64,000 nt of DNA from Acanthopleura granulata. Lineage: Eukaryota; Mollusca; Polyplacophora; Chitonida; Chitonidae. A model generated the notes under the pieces. It saw only the letters and a list, made by a program, of their open reading frames with translations, did not search any database and was not told the origin of the DNA. The stretch covers positions 15,377,672 through 15,441,671 of the forward strand of contig JABBOT010000004.1 of the NCBI GenBank assembly GCA_016165875.1, read 5' to 3'. Positions within the stretch are counted from its first letter, which is position 1; the number at the start of each line of letters is the position of its first letter. Below, in pieces: positions 1 to 10,345 of this stretch. Made by a program: the position numbers and the translations under genes.

Positions 1-1494
1 CTGATGTTGACTAACATGAAACATAGCCATTCTGTGAGGGTTGGGTGTTCCAAGTGTGGAACACTCTTGTCACCTGAGACTGTAATAAACTGTTAGGTTT
101 GTGTTTGAAACTCAAGTATATATGTAAATTTATAAAATGAAATGATTAATAAACTGACTTAGGCCACAGCATAATGGTCTAAAAATGCATTGCAGTGATG
201 TTCACATATGTATTTGTTATAAGTAAAACATGTAACATTAAAACAGTGTCATTTCCCTCTGTTTTTACATGTTATATTGACTGTCACAGCTTATAGACAG
301 CTGATATATCCTAGCTCTCTGATTGGTCACCTCTCATTAGCTTAAAAGCACTGGCGCCTCCAGATCCCCAGCCGGCAGCAGCATACTCCACACCTCAAAG
401 GAAAATAATTCAGCAACAAAGTCATAAAAATTAAAACAGGATTTTGCATTCAAGAGAGAATTTGGAGAGAATCTTTTTAATGATCAGCTCATCAGTTATG
501 AGCTGTCTTTTACTTTAAAGGAAAAGACCGCAGAAGTATAACGTGAATTGTAGTGAAAAGAGTATGGTTTGAAGATTTAAACAACCCCATCAAATGATTG
601 TTTAGACATTCCCTCAAAAAGATATACTTCATTGCCTTAAGCTCACATAGCTGACAGAACGACATTTTACCGATCCAATGCTGGCTGACTGACGTGAATC
701 GGACTGTTTGCTCTGTATTGGCCAATTGTCAATTCAGGTTCCATCTCATCTGTAGTTGAGGCGCTGTGTTTTACAGTCAAAATCTGCACACCGTGGCATC
801 TTGCCAGCTCTTTGTTCTTATCTTTGCTTTTACAAAACAAGGAGCAGCTGAATTTGCATTCATATATGAGTAACATCATGTACATTCAAAAGATAGAATG
901 GTAATGATTTAAGTCATTCATGTCATATCCACTTATTGGGCTTTTCATAATCCTGAGTCCTGATTGATCAAAATTATTTTCACAGTTACGTCCCCTTTTA
1001 CATGGAGGTATTTGTGATTGAGTGTGTGTTATGACCTTCCTTAAAATTTGTTTTAAAAAAATCTTCAGTGGTCGTTTTTACATCTTTAAACCATACTCTT
1101 TTACCAGAAATTCCCCAATACTTCCCCGGTCTTCTTCTCTGCAGTCATGAATTTTGTACCACATAGGCAGGGCACCAACACTGAACCATCCTTATTATCT
1201 TTTTGTGCTTTATATGTAGCTATAACCTGAACCTGTACATGGAAGTACCTTTTGAGATACCACACATACCACAACATTTACCTTAGTACATCATTTCTGA
1301 TACACACGAGGCTTTGTAATGTATGGAAATCAGTATGCACACAGCACATCAGTGATGAAACATCCTCTTTTTGTAAGTACAGGTGAACTGAAAATCTTCA
1401 GCCATATGTGCTTTATAAAATACAGTTTTTTTCAGATAGTTTTTATGTGGTTTTTTAGTGATTATGAGTTCATTTTACAACTTTCTTTCCATTG

Positions 1495-1790
1495 AAGTTA
1501 TTTTTTTAGGGTTTCAAACTTCTTAAACTGGTATTAAAATAACGTTAACTGCCATAAAGCATATTGTCTTGTAAAACCAAGCACAGCGTGGATTGTTTCC
1601 TTATGGTACTTGAAGATCAAACATTCTGCATGTTTAAATTACCACACAGCATGGAAAACTCTTTAAGTTTTATTCTCATTTGCTTTTATTTTGCAGAGAA
1701 TTTTTCGTATATTTTGCCTAATTTAGTCCTATAGTTTTTCCTATATTTTCTTACTTAACACACTTGAAGGCCTGTACTCTGCTCCTCCCT
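1495..1790 (+). repeat. Diverged duplicate, copy 1 (partner at 4690-4985)
   Basis: The two segments share an ordered series of blocks: a TTTTTTTA-GGTTTCA start, TACCACACAGCAT in the middle, GCAGAGAAT after a T-rich run, and ACTTGAAGGCCT at the end. Order and spacing are conserved in the same orientation over about 290 bp, with many substitutions. This fits an old direct duplication or two copies of an unnamed dispersed repeat. No coding potential is evident. Confidence 0.5.
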
Positions 1791-4029
1791 GATTATAATT
1801 TGAACTACACAACAATAATGTTAAGAAGTGGAAATTTTGGAAATAAGCTACATGTATAGTGCATGTATCATGTGACCATGGTGCCTCAATTTCTTCATCC
1901 ACAACAGTACTTTAAAAGAAAAGAACACATTTATACAACCTACATCTTAAATGAAAGAGCTATACAAACTGTGTGGAATACTATTTTTTTACATTTTTCA
2001 AAGGTTTGGTGAAAGAGACAGACTGTTTTAAACAAACAGACTGTTTTTACAAAATCCACCTATTTGGGGCACATAGAAAGTCCCGCCATGTTTTAGGCTT
2101 GTCCAATGAAAATCCTCCTTTCCTCCTCTTGAATATTCATTGTGATGTCACTGTGCTTAAGGTTTTATTCCTACCATTAACGTGCATTTCCAGTCGCAGC
2201 TAAATATGTTCGTACATCATGATAATCGTTAAGTTCTGTTAAAGACAGCTCTAAAAAGGAAGAGGCTGTAGGCTGCCAAAATGTGTGTGAATTGCAATGT
2301 CCTGAAGGCAGAGAGCTCCTTTCACAGATTGCCCCTGTCAAAGCCAGAAATCCCGGTTCCCACTCACTCGAGGTAAATGCATGGTAGGTCGAACTACTTC
2401 TCTTAGCCTCACACCTCTGCTATTGTAAGCCGAAGTTACATTCACTGTCATCAGAACTAGGGCTGGAATCCCCTTTGAAGCCCTTGATTACGTTATCTAC
2501 ATGACATTTTTTTTACCTTCAGAGACAGAAGAGCTGCTTTGCAAAGCTAAGCAGGATGATGTAAGCAGTCTGTTAAAATGGCAGCCTAAAAAGGCTTCTC
2601 AGTCTTGGATGGTTAACTATTAAAAACTCAAATAACAAGCACTTCAGCCAGAAAATTGAGAATTTTTATTTAACCATAAGTAAAGCTCTTTCTTTTTAAG
2701 GTATAGGTTGTATAAATGTGTTCTTTTCTTTTAAGCATGGCGGAGAATAATTGCTCTTTTTATTTATGTGACACATTGTGCAGTGAAGATATCACTTGTT
2801 AAAAATACAGGTATCTTAAGTCTTTAGGAGCACACACACTCATGTGGCTGTGAAGAATGATAAAACCATAATAAACCTGGCATAAATGTTTGTAATGAAG
2901 TAAGAAAATGCATCGTTGAATTTTCTAGTTTATTGCTTTGTTGATAATAATGTTACACTCTTACCAGGGTAAATAGTGATAGGGAAAATGTGGTCATGTC
3001 ACAGTTTCATGGACAGATGTATGGCTGTTAATTTGTTTTAATGCATTTGGAAACTTTGATTTTGATTGTATAATGTACATGTATACATCTACTGTACTTG
3101 TATGTCATTGCATAGTGGTTACTGTCCTTATTCAAAGTCCAGGAATGATTATAAATAATGTTATGGGTATGAAATACCATTTAGGAAAGTGGTATAACCT
3201 TCGAATTTTATTGAACACAGATAACTTTGCTGTGATTTTACATATTATAACTTACAAAGACAATGATTTATTGCAATGGATGAGCTGTGATTCAAATTAC
3301 GACCATGTTGAACATCTGTTGTGATATTGCTCCACAACAGGAATTGTGTATCAGACCAACAAAATGTAAATGTACATTGTTTTTATCATATTGGTAACAG
3401 GCCTTCTGTGGAAAAGCACTGGAAGACCTCTGTTATGTTAATACAATGTAAAAGAAGTCACTTTCCATATATAAATACCTGAACATATGATATGCTTCTT
3501 TTGAATTGACCTATAAAATAAGCCATATATGACACACAGTTTGCACATTTTACAATTTAAAAATTGGTTGTATTAAAGCCTTGAAACATCACAAAAAGGG
3601 TTTCAGATGAATATATGTAACATTGATAAATGAAGTTTTTGCTTTCAAAAATATACGTGGTTACTCTTGAATCTGTTTTATTTAGATGTTCCAAATTGAC
3701 AGTTGTTATGTAGTTCTGTTAAATTTTACAGGTTATTCAATTTCATATGTACCAAAATGTGTGGTGGTGCCTGATGCATCTTTTTAATTCTTTTATGATG
3801 AAGGTGTAACATTTTGACACAGTAAGGTTTTCAAACATTTTCCTTATATTAAGTACTGTCAAGCTAGAGTAAAGGCTAGAGTAAAGTTTGTATGTGTTGA
3901 GTGTTTTAACATTTCGGTCAACATTAAGTGTTTATCAACCTAACACAATTATCAAAATATTAACAGAAAGTGAGTTGGAATCTGTAGTTGAGCTCTTTAG
4001 AGGTCATTGTTATATTTGATAAATTGTTA

Positions 4030-4185
4030 TTGGATACTGGTACTGCATGACCTGAGAATTGGTCAAAGCTGACAGTACTGTCAGCCACATTGGATACTGC
4101 TATTGTTCAGACAGAGGCTTCACCACGCCTGACAATACTGTTAGACATATTGGATGGTGGTATTATTGTGGCTTGACCAAACAAT
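4030..4185 (+). repeat. 60-bp tandem repeat, about 2.6 units
   Basis: Units begin with TTGGAT at 4030, 4090 and 4150, so the period is exactly 60. Shared blocks include TGACARTACTGT and CAYATTGGAT. Because 60 is a multiple of three, the plus-strand frame stays open and repeats a 20-residue peptide with a VxHIGYxY-type core for about 77 codons. This may be a small minisatellite with a chance open frame or a remnant of coding repeats; nothing else supports coding. Confidence 0.55.
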
Positions 4186-4689
4186 TGGCCTCAGATACAT
4201 GCTGCTATGAGATGGAAGCACTGACAACTGCATTGTCTACTTTTCAACTGCCCAAGTCAGTGCGGCTCAAAATGTGTAAATGCAGTAGTTGACTTGATAG
4301 AGTTAAGGTTTAACCTTTGCATATTATAGCACTCTCAACCATTTTGGTATGTGAATTAAAGAAACTCTTTTATTTATAAGTATAATGCTGGATTTCAATT
4401 GCTTACACCAGCATTTGAATCTCACCAGAATGGCTTGATCTAATCTCTGTTTTTACATAAACTTTGTATGTCGTGTTACATTAAGTAATTTTTTCGTTTT
4501 GATCGATATACTATTTTAGACTCAAACACAAGAGACTAAGCCATTAATTTTTAGTTTAAATGTGCCCCTAACATTTACCTTGTAAGTTCAGACAAGCTAA
4601 AAAAATAAGTCAAATAAGTAAATGTACTTTCAGTAGTTTCTTGAAATGGTTTGTCTACTGAGTCTTGTTTCTTTTTTACAATTTCCTTT

Positions 4690-4985
4690 CATTTATTATT
4701 TAAGGTTATTTTTTTAAGGTTTCAGCATATAGAATTCCTGTTAAACATAGTTTAACTTCCTTAAAACAGTCTCATGGAAAATTGAAGAAAACCATGAGTA
4801 TTTCTCCTTATAGTTTTCTCGTTATAAATTTGTAGCTCATGTATGCTGTCATATGTCAATTACCACACAGCATTTTAAACTTCTTTCTCTCCATATGCAG
4901 AGAATATCTATATGTTAAATTTACTCCTGGATCTTTCCCTATGTTCTTTTACAAGCATACTTGAAGGCCTCTTCATAACATGCTA
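4690..4985 (+). repeat. Diverged duplicate, copy 2 (partner at 1495-1790)
   Basis: This is the partner of the 1495-1790 segment, with the same order of blocks (AAGGTTTCA, TACCACACAGCAT, GCAGAGAAT, ACTTGAAGGCCT). The identity is clearly higher than in the flanking DNA, so the boundaries are set where the shared blocks stop. Confidence 0.5.
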
Positions 4986-7243
4986 TATATAATAATTTCA
5001 ATGATGTAAAGTACATGTAAAGGCCTCACAACACAGTATTAACTGTTTAGACTATTAAACCTCATTCCTAGATCTGTATGCTTGTAATCAAGCAATCCCA
5101 ATGTGAGGATCCAAAACTAGTCTAAAAAGTTAAAAATTACATAGAGATTCATTTACGCATCGGTATCAACAACTTATTTGTATTTACTTTGTGTTTATGT
5201 ACAGTATTAGCATGTACTCCCAAATGAAGAAGTTTTAAGTTCAGTCATGTGTTGGCTGAAGTTATACATTGATGCTCTGGTGTACCTTTATTCTTTTGCC
5301 AGTGAAACAGATTGCGCTTGTGATAAACAGCTAGTCACATCAAGTGTTACCTGTCATGTAAAGTTGTGTGTAAATAGATGTATTTACTTCAGATGTCTCC
5401 TCAGTAGTGCAATACAAAGAAAAGAATTATTTGAAGATAGAGTTGAGCTCATAGTAACTTACCCTATAAGGTCAGGTAAAATAGTTGCATTTAGAACTGT
5501 ATGTCTATAAAGTCAGGCTTTAAACATATAATTATGTTGTTTGTTCGTAATAGTTGAAGAGGTAGTCCTGGGCCATGATTTTTAAGATTCATTTATAGTA
5601 TCACTTTCAGCAGTATGTATTGCTCTTTTAGAAATATTGTTGGATAAGAATTTCTTTTTATGTAATTAATTTAGAAATATATATGTTTGTTATTATTAAT
5701 ATGTTTTGATTATTATTTGAAGGAATCTCTGTTTCATTCCCCATCCCCCATCCCATATTAGCAGTCAGCATTATGTGTTTTTCCATCTGCCTGTCTAATA
5801 ATTTCTTACCAGTATGTGAATGCAACTCTTTCCACAGTTTATGTCAGATTTTTGTTGAAACTTTGTATACATGTGTTAGATAATATTCAGTTCTTCCAAT
5901 ATTCCCACTTTTAAAATATAATTTGGATTTAACCAACTTTTTATGAACTCAACTGCTATAATTTTCAAGCGATTTTTCATGAAACTTGACAGATTTGCAT
6001 TATATTTTTTGTTCTGTTCTATTCCAAGTTATTGCTGGTTGACAATGGAATTTGGACTTAAGTATCCCCTTGTCAGTCCAATTCCCCCTAAAGTTCTCAA
6101 TGGATTGTTATGAAAATTATTATTTGTGCTGAGAACAATATGTTGATGTGCATAAGGCTTATTACCAAGTTTTGAACTGAGACTGTTCATGCAAGCCCCA
6201 AAGTTCAACCTTACAATGATGGATGAAAGCTCAGAAAAAGCACAGACAAACATTTGGTTTACTGTTGAGGGCCTCTGGGGCAATATGATTGATGCTATGT
6301 TCTTTGTATTAAGAAAAACCCAAATTTACAAGAGATTATTTGTCCTTAGTTATGAAATTTGTGTTACGATAAGTGACTAAATTCGTGTTAAAATCTAATG
6401 CAGAGCACAATACATATACTTTAAAACTAGTCATAATACAGGATTTATATATTTGTCTCTTTATGACATAAAACTAAACTTTGTTGTTAATTTTGAAGCA
6501 CTCATAATGTTTGTGTATTTTATTATATTTTCTTGCTGGTACAAGATGGACTGTGAATTCATATTTGGACAAAAATTTTGTACATCTGTGCATATACATG
6601 TTGTTAAAATATGCATGGGAAATTTTACTGTCATATTTCAGGAAATACTGGTATAATATTTTTCTTGAATGGTTTATGTGAAATAAGTACAGTGTTGGTT
6701 GGTGAAAGACTGATATATTATCGTCACTTGGCCATAAGGAAATCAGTTGAAAGCACTTGTCTTAGATGTACATTTGTTCTCTCCGATGTGAGTACATTAT
6801 CCTTCTCTGCACTATTATGAATACTCGTTGGTAACGTTTGATATTGTGTTTAGAAAATATCAGTTAATCCAGAGAGAGTTATTAAAATAATGAGCGACCG
6901 GATAAGGTTGTTCTGTTGACTCTGCTGTTACCCTTGAAGTTCTAGAGATAACCTTCCAAGATATGGAGGTTTGCTACTAATATGGTGATTTCTCCACCCA
7001 TAAACACTCTTCGATTTATGCATGTAAGTAAAATTTTACTTTAAATTCAAAAAAGTAAAAACACGAAAGAATAAGTTTGTTTTTATTTATTATTTTATAT
7101 TTGTCATCGCTATCAAATATGTATTCTACGATAACTGTCAACTACAACGGTTCTTTGATTATTGGTTTTCTTTCTTTTTCTTAGTTTTTTTCGATATCGA
7201 TGTTTTATGGATGTAGTAAAGATCATGTAAGGCCTGACAAGAA

Positions 7244-7249
7244 ATAAAT
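7244..7249 (+). terminator. Candidate poly(A) signal at the edge of the CpG-poor block
   Basis: An AATAAA lies in AAGAAATAAATTTG, just before the change from CpG-poor to CpG-rich sequence. Its position suggests a transcript end, but the hexamer alone is common in AT-rich DNA. Confidence 0.25.
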
Positions 7250-7352
7250 TTGATTTGTATAATACAATATTGGCGTCTGGTTTCAAGTATGCTTTCTAAG
7301 GAGAAAGAACATTTTTAAATTTGAGTGACTGTGTACTTCGTAGCTGACCACT

Positions 7353-7760
7353 TCACGAAAATGCCAGCCTTAGTACCGCTTTCTGGGCACACGAAATAAA
7401 CTCTCCACAAGGCCACAGAACGTTATTCTTGCAGAACCGGCTGCTGTCCGGCATCAGGAGATTTCTACCTCCAGTTTTGTGCGGTGGTTTCTTTACAGCT
7501 TTGCTCAAGGTCCTTCGGCCATAAACGTAACAGCCATTAATTAAGTGCTTCTTGGGTACTACGGAAAACTCCGACCTGGGCAGCTTCCGATGCTGCTTGA
7601 ACTCGTTAGATTGGTTTTCGTTTTTTGAATACCGTAATGTGCAAGCCAAATTTACATCATCAGAAATTACAAGGCCCATGACAATTGGTTTAGAAGTTAA
7701 ACCATCTGTCAAATCATTACCAGGGTGCTGTAGTAATAAACTCATGTAATTAAATAACAC
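7353..7760 (-). CDS. Unrecognised open reading frame, about 135 codons
   Basis: This is the longest non-repetitive ORF in the window. It lies in a locally GC- and CpG-richer island and ends with TGA. The predicted protein is basic in the middle (GRRTLSKAVKKPPHKTGG) and has scattered cysteines near the C terminus. No signal peptide, membrane span or known domain was recognised. The frame begins at a non-ATG codon, and an in-frame ATG about 28 codons further in is an alternative start, so it may instead be an internal or terminal exon. It lies head-to-head with the plus-strand exon-like segment at 8005, with about 240 bp between. A 65-codon ORF on the opposite strand is treated as its shadow. 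Confidence 0.35.
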   Translation of the reverse strand: MLFNYMSLLLQHPGNDLTDGLTSKPIVMGLVISDDVNLACTLRYSKNENQSNEFKQHRKLPRSEFSVVPKKHLINGCYVYGRRTLSKAVKKPPHKTGGRNLLMPDSSRFCKNNVLWPCGEFISCAQKAVLRLAFS

Positions 7761-8004
7761 ACGACGTATGCTGTTACCTAAGGATCAGTACACGACCGGT
7801 GTACAGGCCTACACAGATGATACAGACTGTTCGGAAATTCTGTTCAATTTTTTGTGGTATTAATGTATTCGGCCTAAACTTCTAAATGGCAGGATGTATA
7901 AAGAATTAGACTTGTTCCACACGGGAATCGGCATTGGTGCTGGTATTGCGCTTTTCCTCCGATTCCATATGGATTAATATTTTGTCTTTTCTTCATGTTC
8001 GCAG

Positions 8005-8220
8005 AAATTGGCATTGCGCAGGGCATTGTGCCCTGTTCTAGATGTCCAACAGTTCGACGATTTACATGCGAGTAGGTTCAGTAACTTGGCAAGAGTACCT
8101 TCCCTTTGTTTAAATACCGATGATCGACTTCCAATTCTTAAGGATGCAACCGCGGATGACCTTTCTCATCGCTGTTATATGTTAATTATCTGTAGCCAGA
8201 CATCGCGAGGTTCCGTATGA
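8005..8220 (+). CDS. Exon-like segment, possible terminal exon of an unknown gene
   Basis: A strong acceptor (pyrimidine-rich tract ending TTCGCAG at 8004) is followed by 71 open codons in phase 0 and a TGA. The peptide is mixed and charged (for example DVQQFDDLHASRFSNLAR and LPILKDATADDLSHR), as expected of coding sequence, and local GC is higher than in the flanks. No family was recognised. No upstream exon or downstream poly(A) signal could be tied to it, so it may be an internal exon read past its donor. Confidence 0.35.
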   Translation, partial: KLALRRALCPVLDVQQFDDLHASRFSNLARVPSLCLNTDDRLPILKDATADDLSHRCYMLIICSQTSRGSV

Positions 8221-8405
8221 TGTCGATCATTAATTCTTGAAATTTTCGTATTTCCCTCGGTCGGATCCGGAATAATAACCTTGCATAAAAGTTTCTAGCT
8301 GGGCCGATTTCAATATACTATATATAACACAGGGTTGAGGGTCACGTCTGATGTCTACAGCATGGCTTTCCAGGGAGGCGATATTGGGCGACATGACTCA
8401 ACTCC

Positions 8406-8482
8406 GCTCTAGCGGCTTACCCAAAGATTATTATCTAAAGAAGCCTCTATAGATAATAATCTATACGTGAGCCCGCTAGAGC
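8406..8482. repeat. Palindrome (fold-back) about 77 bp long
   Basis: The outer arms GCTCTAGCGG (8406-8415) and CCGCTAGAGC (8473-8482) are exact reverse complements. The inner arms AGATTATTATCTA (8425-8437) and TAGATAATAATCT (8450-8462) are also exact. A 12-base spacer sits at the centre and the sequence between inner and outer arms pairs only partly. It could be a small fold-back element or a cruciform-forming site; it is not near a recognised gene end. Confidence 0.65.
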
Positions 8483-8489
8483 CCTTTGT

Positions 8490-9925
8490 CAACTGTGTAA
8501 TATACCTTGTACACGTAGGCTTTCATCGAGTTTTGGGCAAGATTTACCCTTCCGCATTTCATATGATATAAACTCTGCAGCATAGAGTATGGCTATTGTT
8601 AAAACAATTCTAATATGGTAAAGATCGATTCTATAAACTCGGAAGAAGAATGAATGTGTCATATATTATTTTCTTATATGTTCATTTCGGTGTACATGTA
8701 TATACTTTTAAGGTATAATAAATATACCATGCTGATTGACAAAATGAAGATGATGTAAAATTAGCCCGAATGTGCCTGACGTATTGCCATCAAGGCTTTT
8801 AACTCTGCTCCATACATCCATTTACGGATCCGTGTAATATTAATGAATACACTTAAACGCGGATTAAGCGCCTGCATATGGTCACTTTTGTTCTAATATC
8901 ATACGAACAACACCCTTTCTGACTATGCCATTATATGTCAGAAAATTGTTGTATCGTCCATTCACTGCATGGGAGAGTTCCGCTGATTTGTTCTTTCCTG
9001 TAATCTTCCCGAGCACAGACCTTTTCTTGGCAAATATAGCTAAACCGATCGGACACGCTGCCGCCAACATATACTTAGTATTCTGCTGGAAGGCTGTAAT
9101 GACCTAAGCGGGTTGTATATGCAACTGTTAGCGTCCGACCAAGCACCTGCTCTGTGCGGGCTAATTCAATTTGCCCAGAAAGCTTGTTTGACAACCACTA
9201 TCAATCAACACTGCAGCCAGTTTGGTTAGAGAGTACCTGCAGTACAACCGGTGCCTCTTATTTTCGGCTCTTTCCAGCTTTGACAATTCAATTAGCCAAA
9301 AGTAGATAGGAATACGATTATTCTCTGGCTTAGTCATAAGTTTGACTTGACCCGACTTGCTAAATTTTCTGTACGCGAGAGACGACTACAAAATGTAATT
9401 AAAGACTTATGTCACTCTGAAAGTTTCGGGCATGAGCCAAAAATTAACACAACCCTTTTGCCAAGAGATAGTTTTCTCATGGTAATTTTTTAATGTCATT
9501 CCACATTCCACAGCAGGGTCTCATCTGGACAACAAAATGTGTTCTAGAAGCATAGGGGTCGCCAGGTATTCCCGACCTGGTGTTGATTACGTCAGTTCCT
9601 GGGCCGCAAAAGCGCCGAAATCATAGCATGGTGAAGACTCATCCTGGCCACTTTCAAACAAGAAAACAGGAAGAAAGAAAAAAAAAAGAAACCTAAATAA
9701 GGCTGGCCACAAAACGAAACGCTCAGTGGCGGCATAATCTCATGTTATTTGCAGTGGGGGTTGAAGTCAGAAAGCTACTACATTTATTCAAGCCGGCGAT
9801 GGGCGAGGGTCAAGGGGCCGTCTAGGAGGCTATTTCAGATAGCCGGAACCTCTGATAGGTTATTTGTACTGACTGAAATTACAAAAAGAAGCCGGGCTCA
9901 ATATTTCTTCGTTTTAGCTCTACTG
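8490..9925. other. No supported gene
   Basis: A 62-codon minus ORF (8882-9070), with a 60-codon plus ORF opposite it, was examined. The minus version has a pleasant composition but neither a good donor nor a recognisable domain. Nothing else was seen apart from a short A-rich run near 9680. Confidence 0.4.
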
Positions 9926-9929
9926 ATCG

Positions 9930-10345
9930 AAGACCAGAAGAGATTATGTACTAGCAAGTTTATCCGGCGTCCGGCTGTCTAGTGTAGACGACATCACGAA
10001 ACATAAGTCGTAGTATCGATTTTACATTTCAATTATCGGTTGTCCGTCTGCTTGTCTGTTTCTCCAGAATATTTTTACATTTTCAAAATGTTACTTCTCC
10101 TACAGTTTTTGCCTGATTTCAACAAAACGCCGTTCAGGTGTAAATTACATCAAAATACATAATTTGAAGTAAACTTCCATTTCGGTGATCGTTTGTCGGT
10201 GTGTCTGTTCGTGTTAACATTTACTTTAAAACGCTACTACTCTTACAGTTTTTATACGATTTCAACGAAACTTAGGTAAAGTTTAGACTACAGCAAGATA
10301 TGTAACTCGTAGTAGCGATTTTCCATTTCGATGGTTGGTTGTCCA
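9930..10345 (+). repeat. Dispersed repeat, plus copy (partner at 24040-24370, minus)
   Basis: The segment opens with a CTGATCGAAGACCAGAAGA block, followed by TATGTACTAGCAA and then GGTTGTCCGTCTG-type sequence. The reverse complement of 24040-24370 has the same blocks in the same order. Inside this copy, units resembling GTCGTAGTATCGATTTTAC recur at about 10005, 10160 and 10305, giving an internal period near 150 bp. The family was not identified and contains no open frame. Confidence 0.6.

Larger units (their letters stand above)
1..7270. other. AT-rich, CpG-depleted block; possible 3' end or long 3' UTR of a plus-strand gene
   Basis: No confident exon was found in this stretch. Counted by eye, CpG occurs about once per 100 bp, well below expectation for its base composition, whereas just after 7.3 kb it occurs about once per 20 bp. 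In molluscs transcribed gene bodies are methylated and lose CpG, so the block may belong to a transcribed unit entering from the left. AATAAA motifs occur near 90 and 7244. A CCAAT-type ATTGG lies near 322. The only notable structures are a diverged duplicated segment and a 60-bp tandem repeat, listed separately. A short exon-like stretch before a GTAAGT donor at 7027 was seen but not called. Confidence 0.35.
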
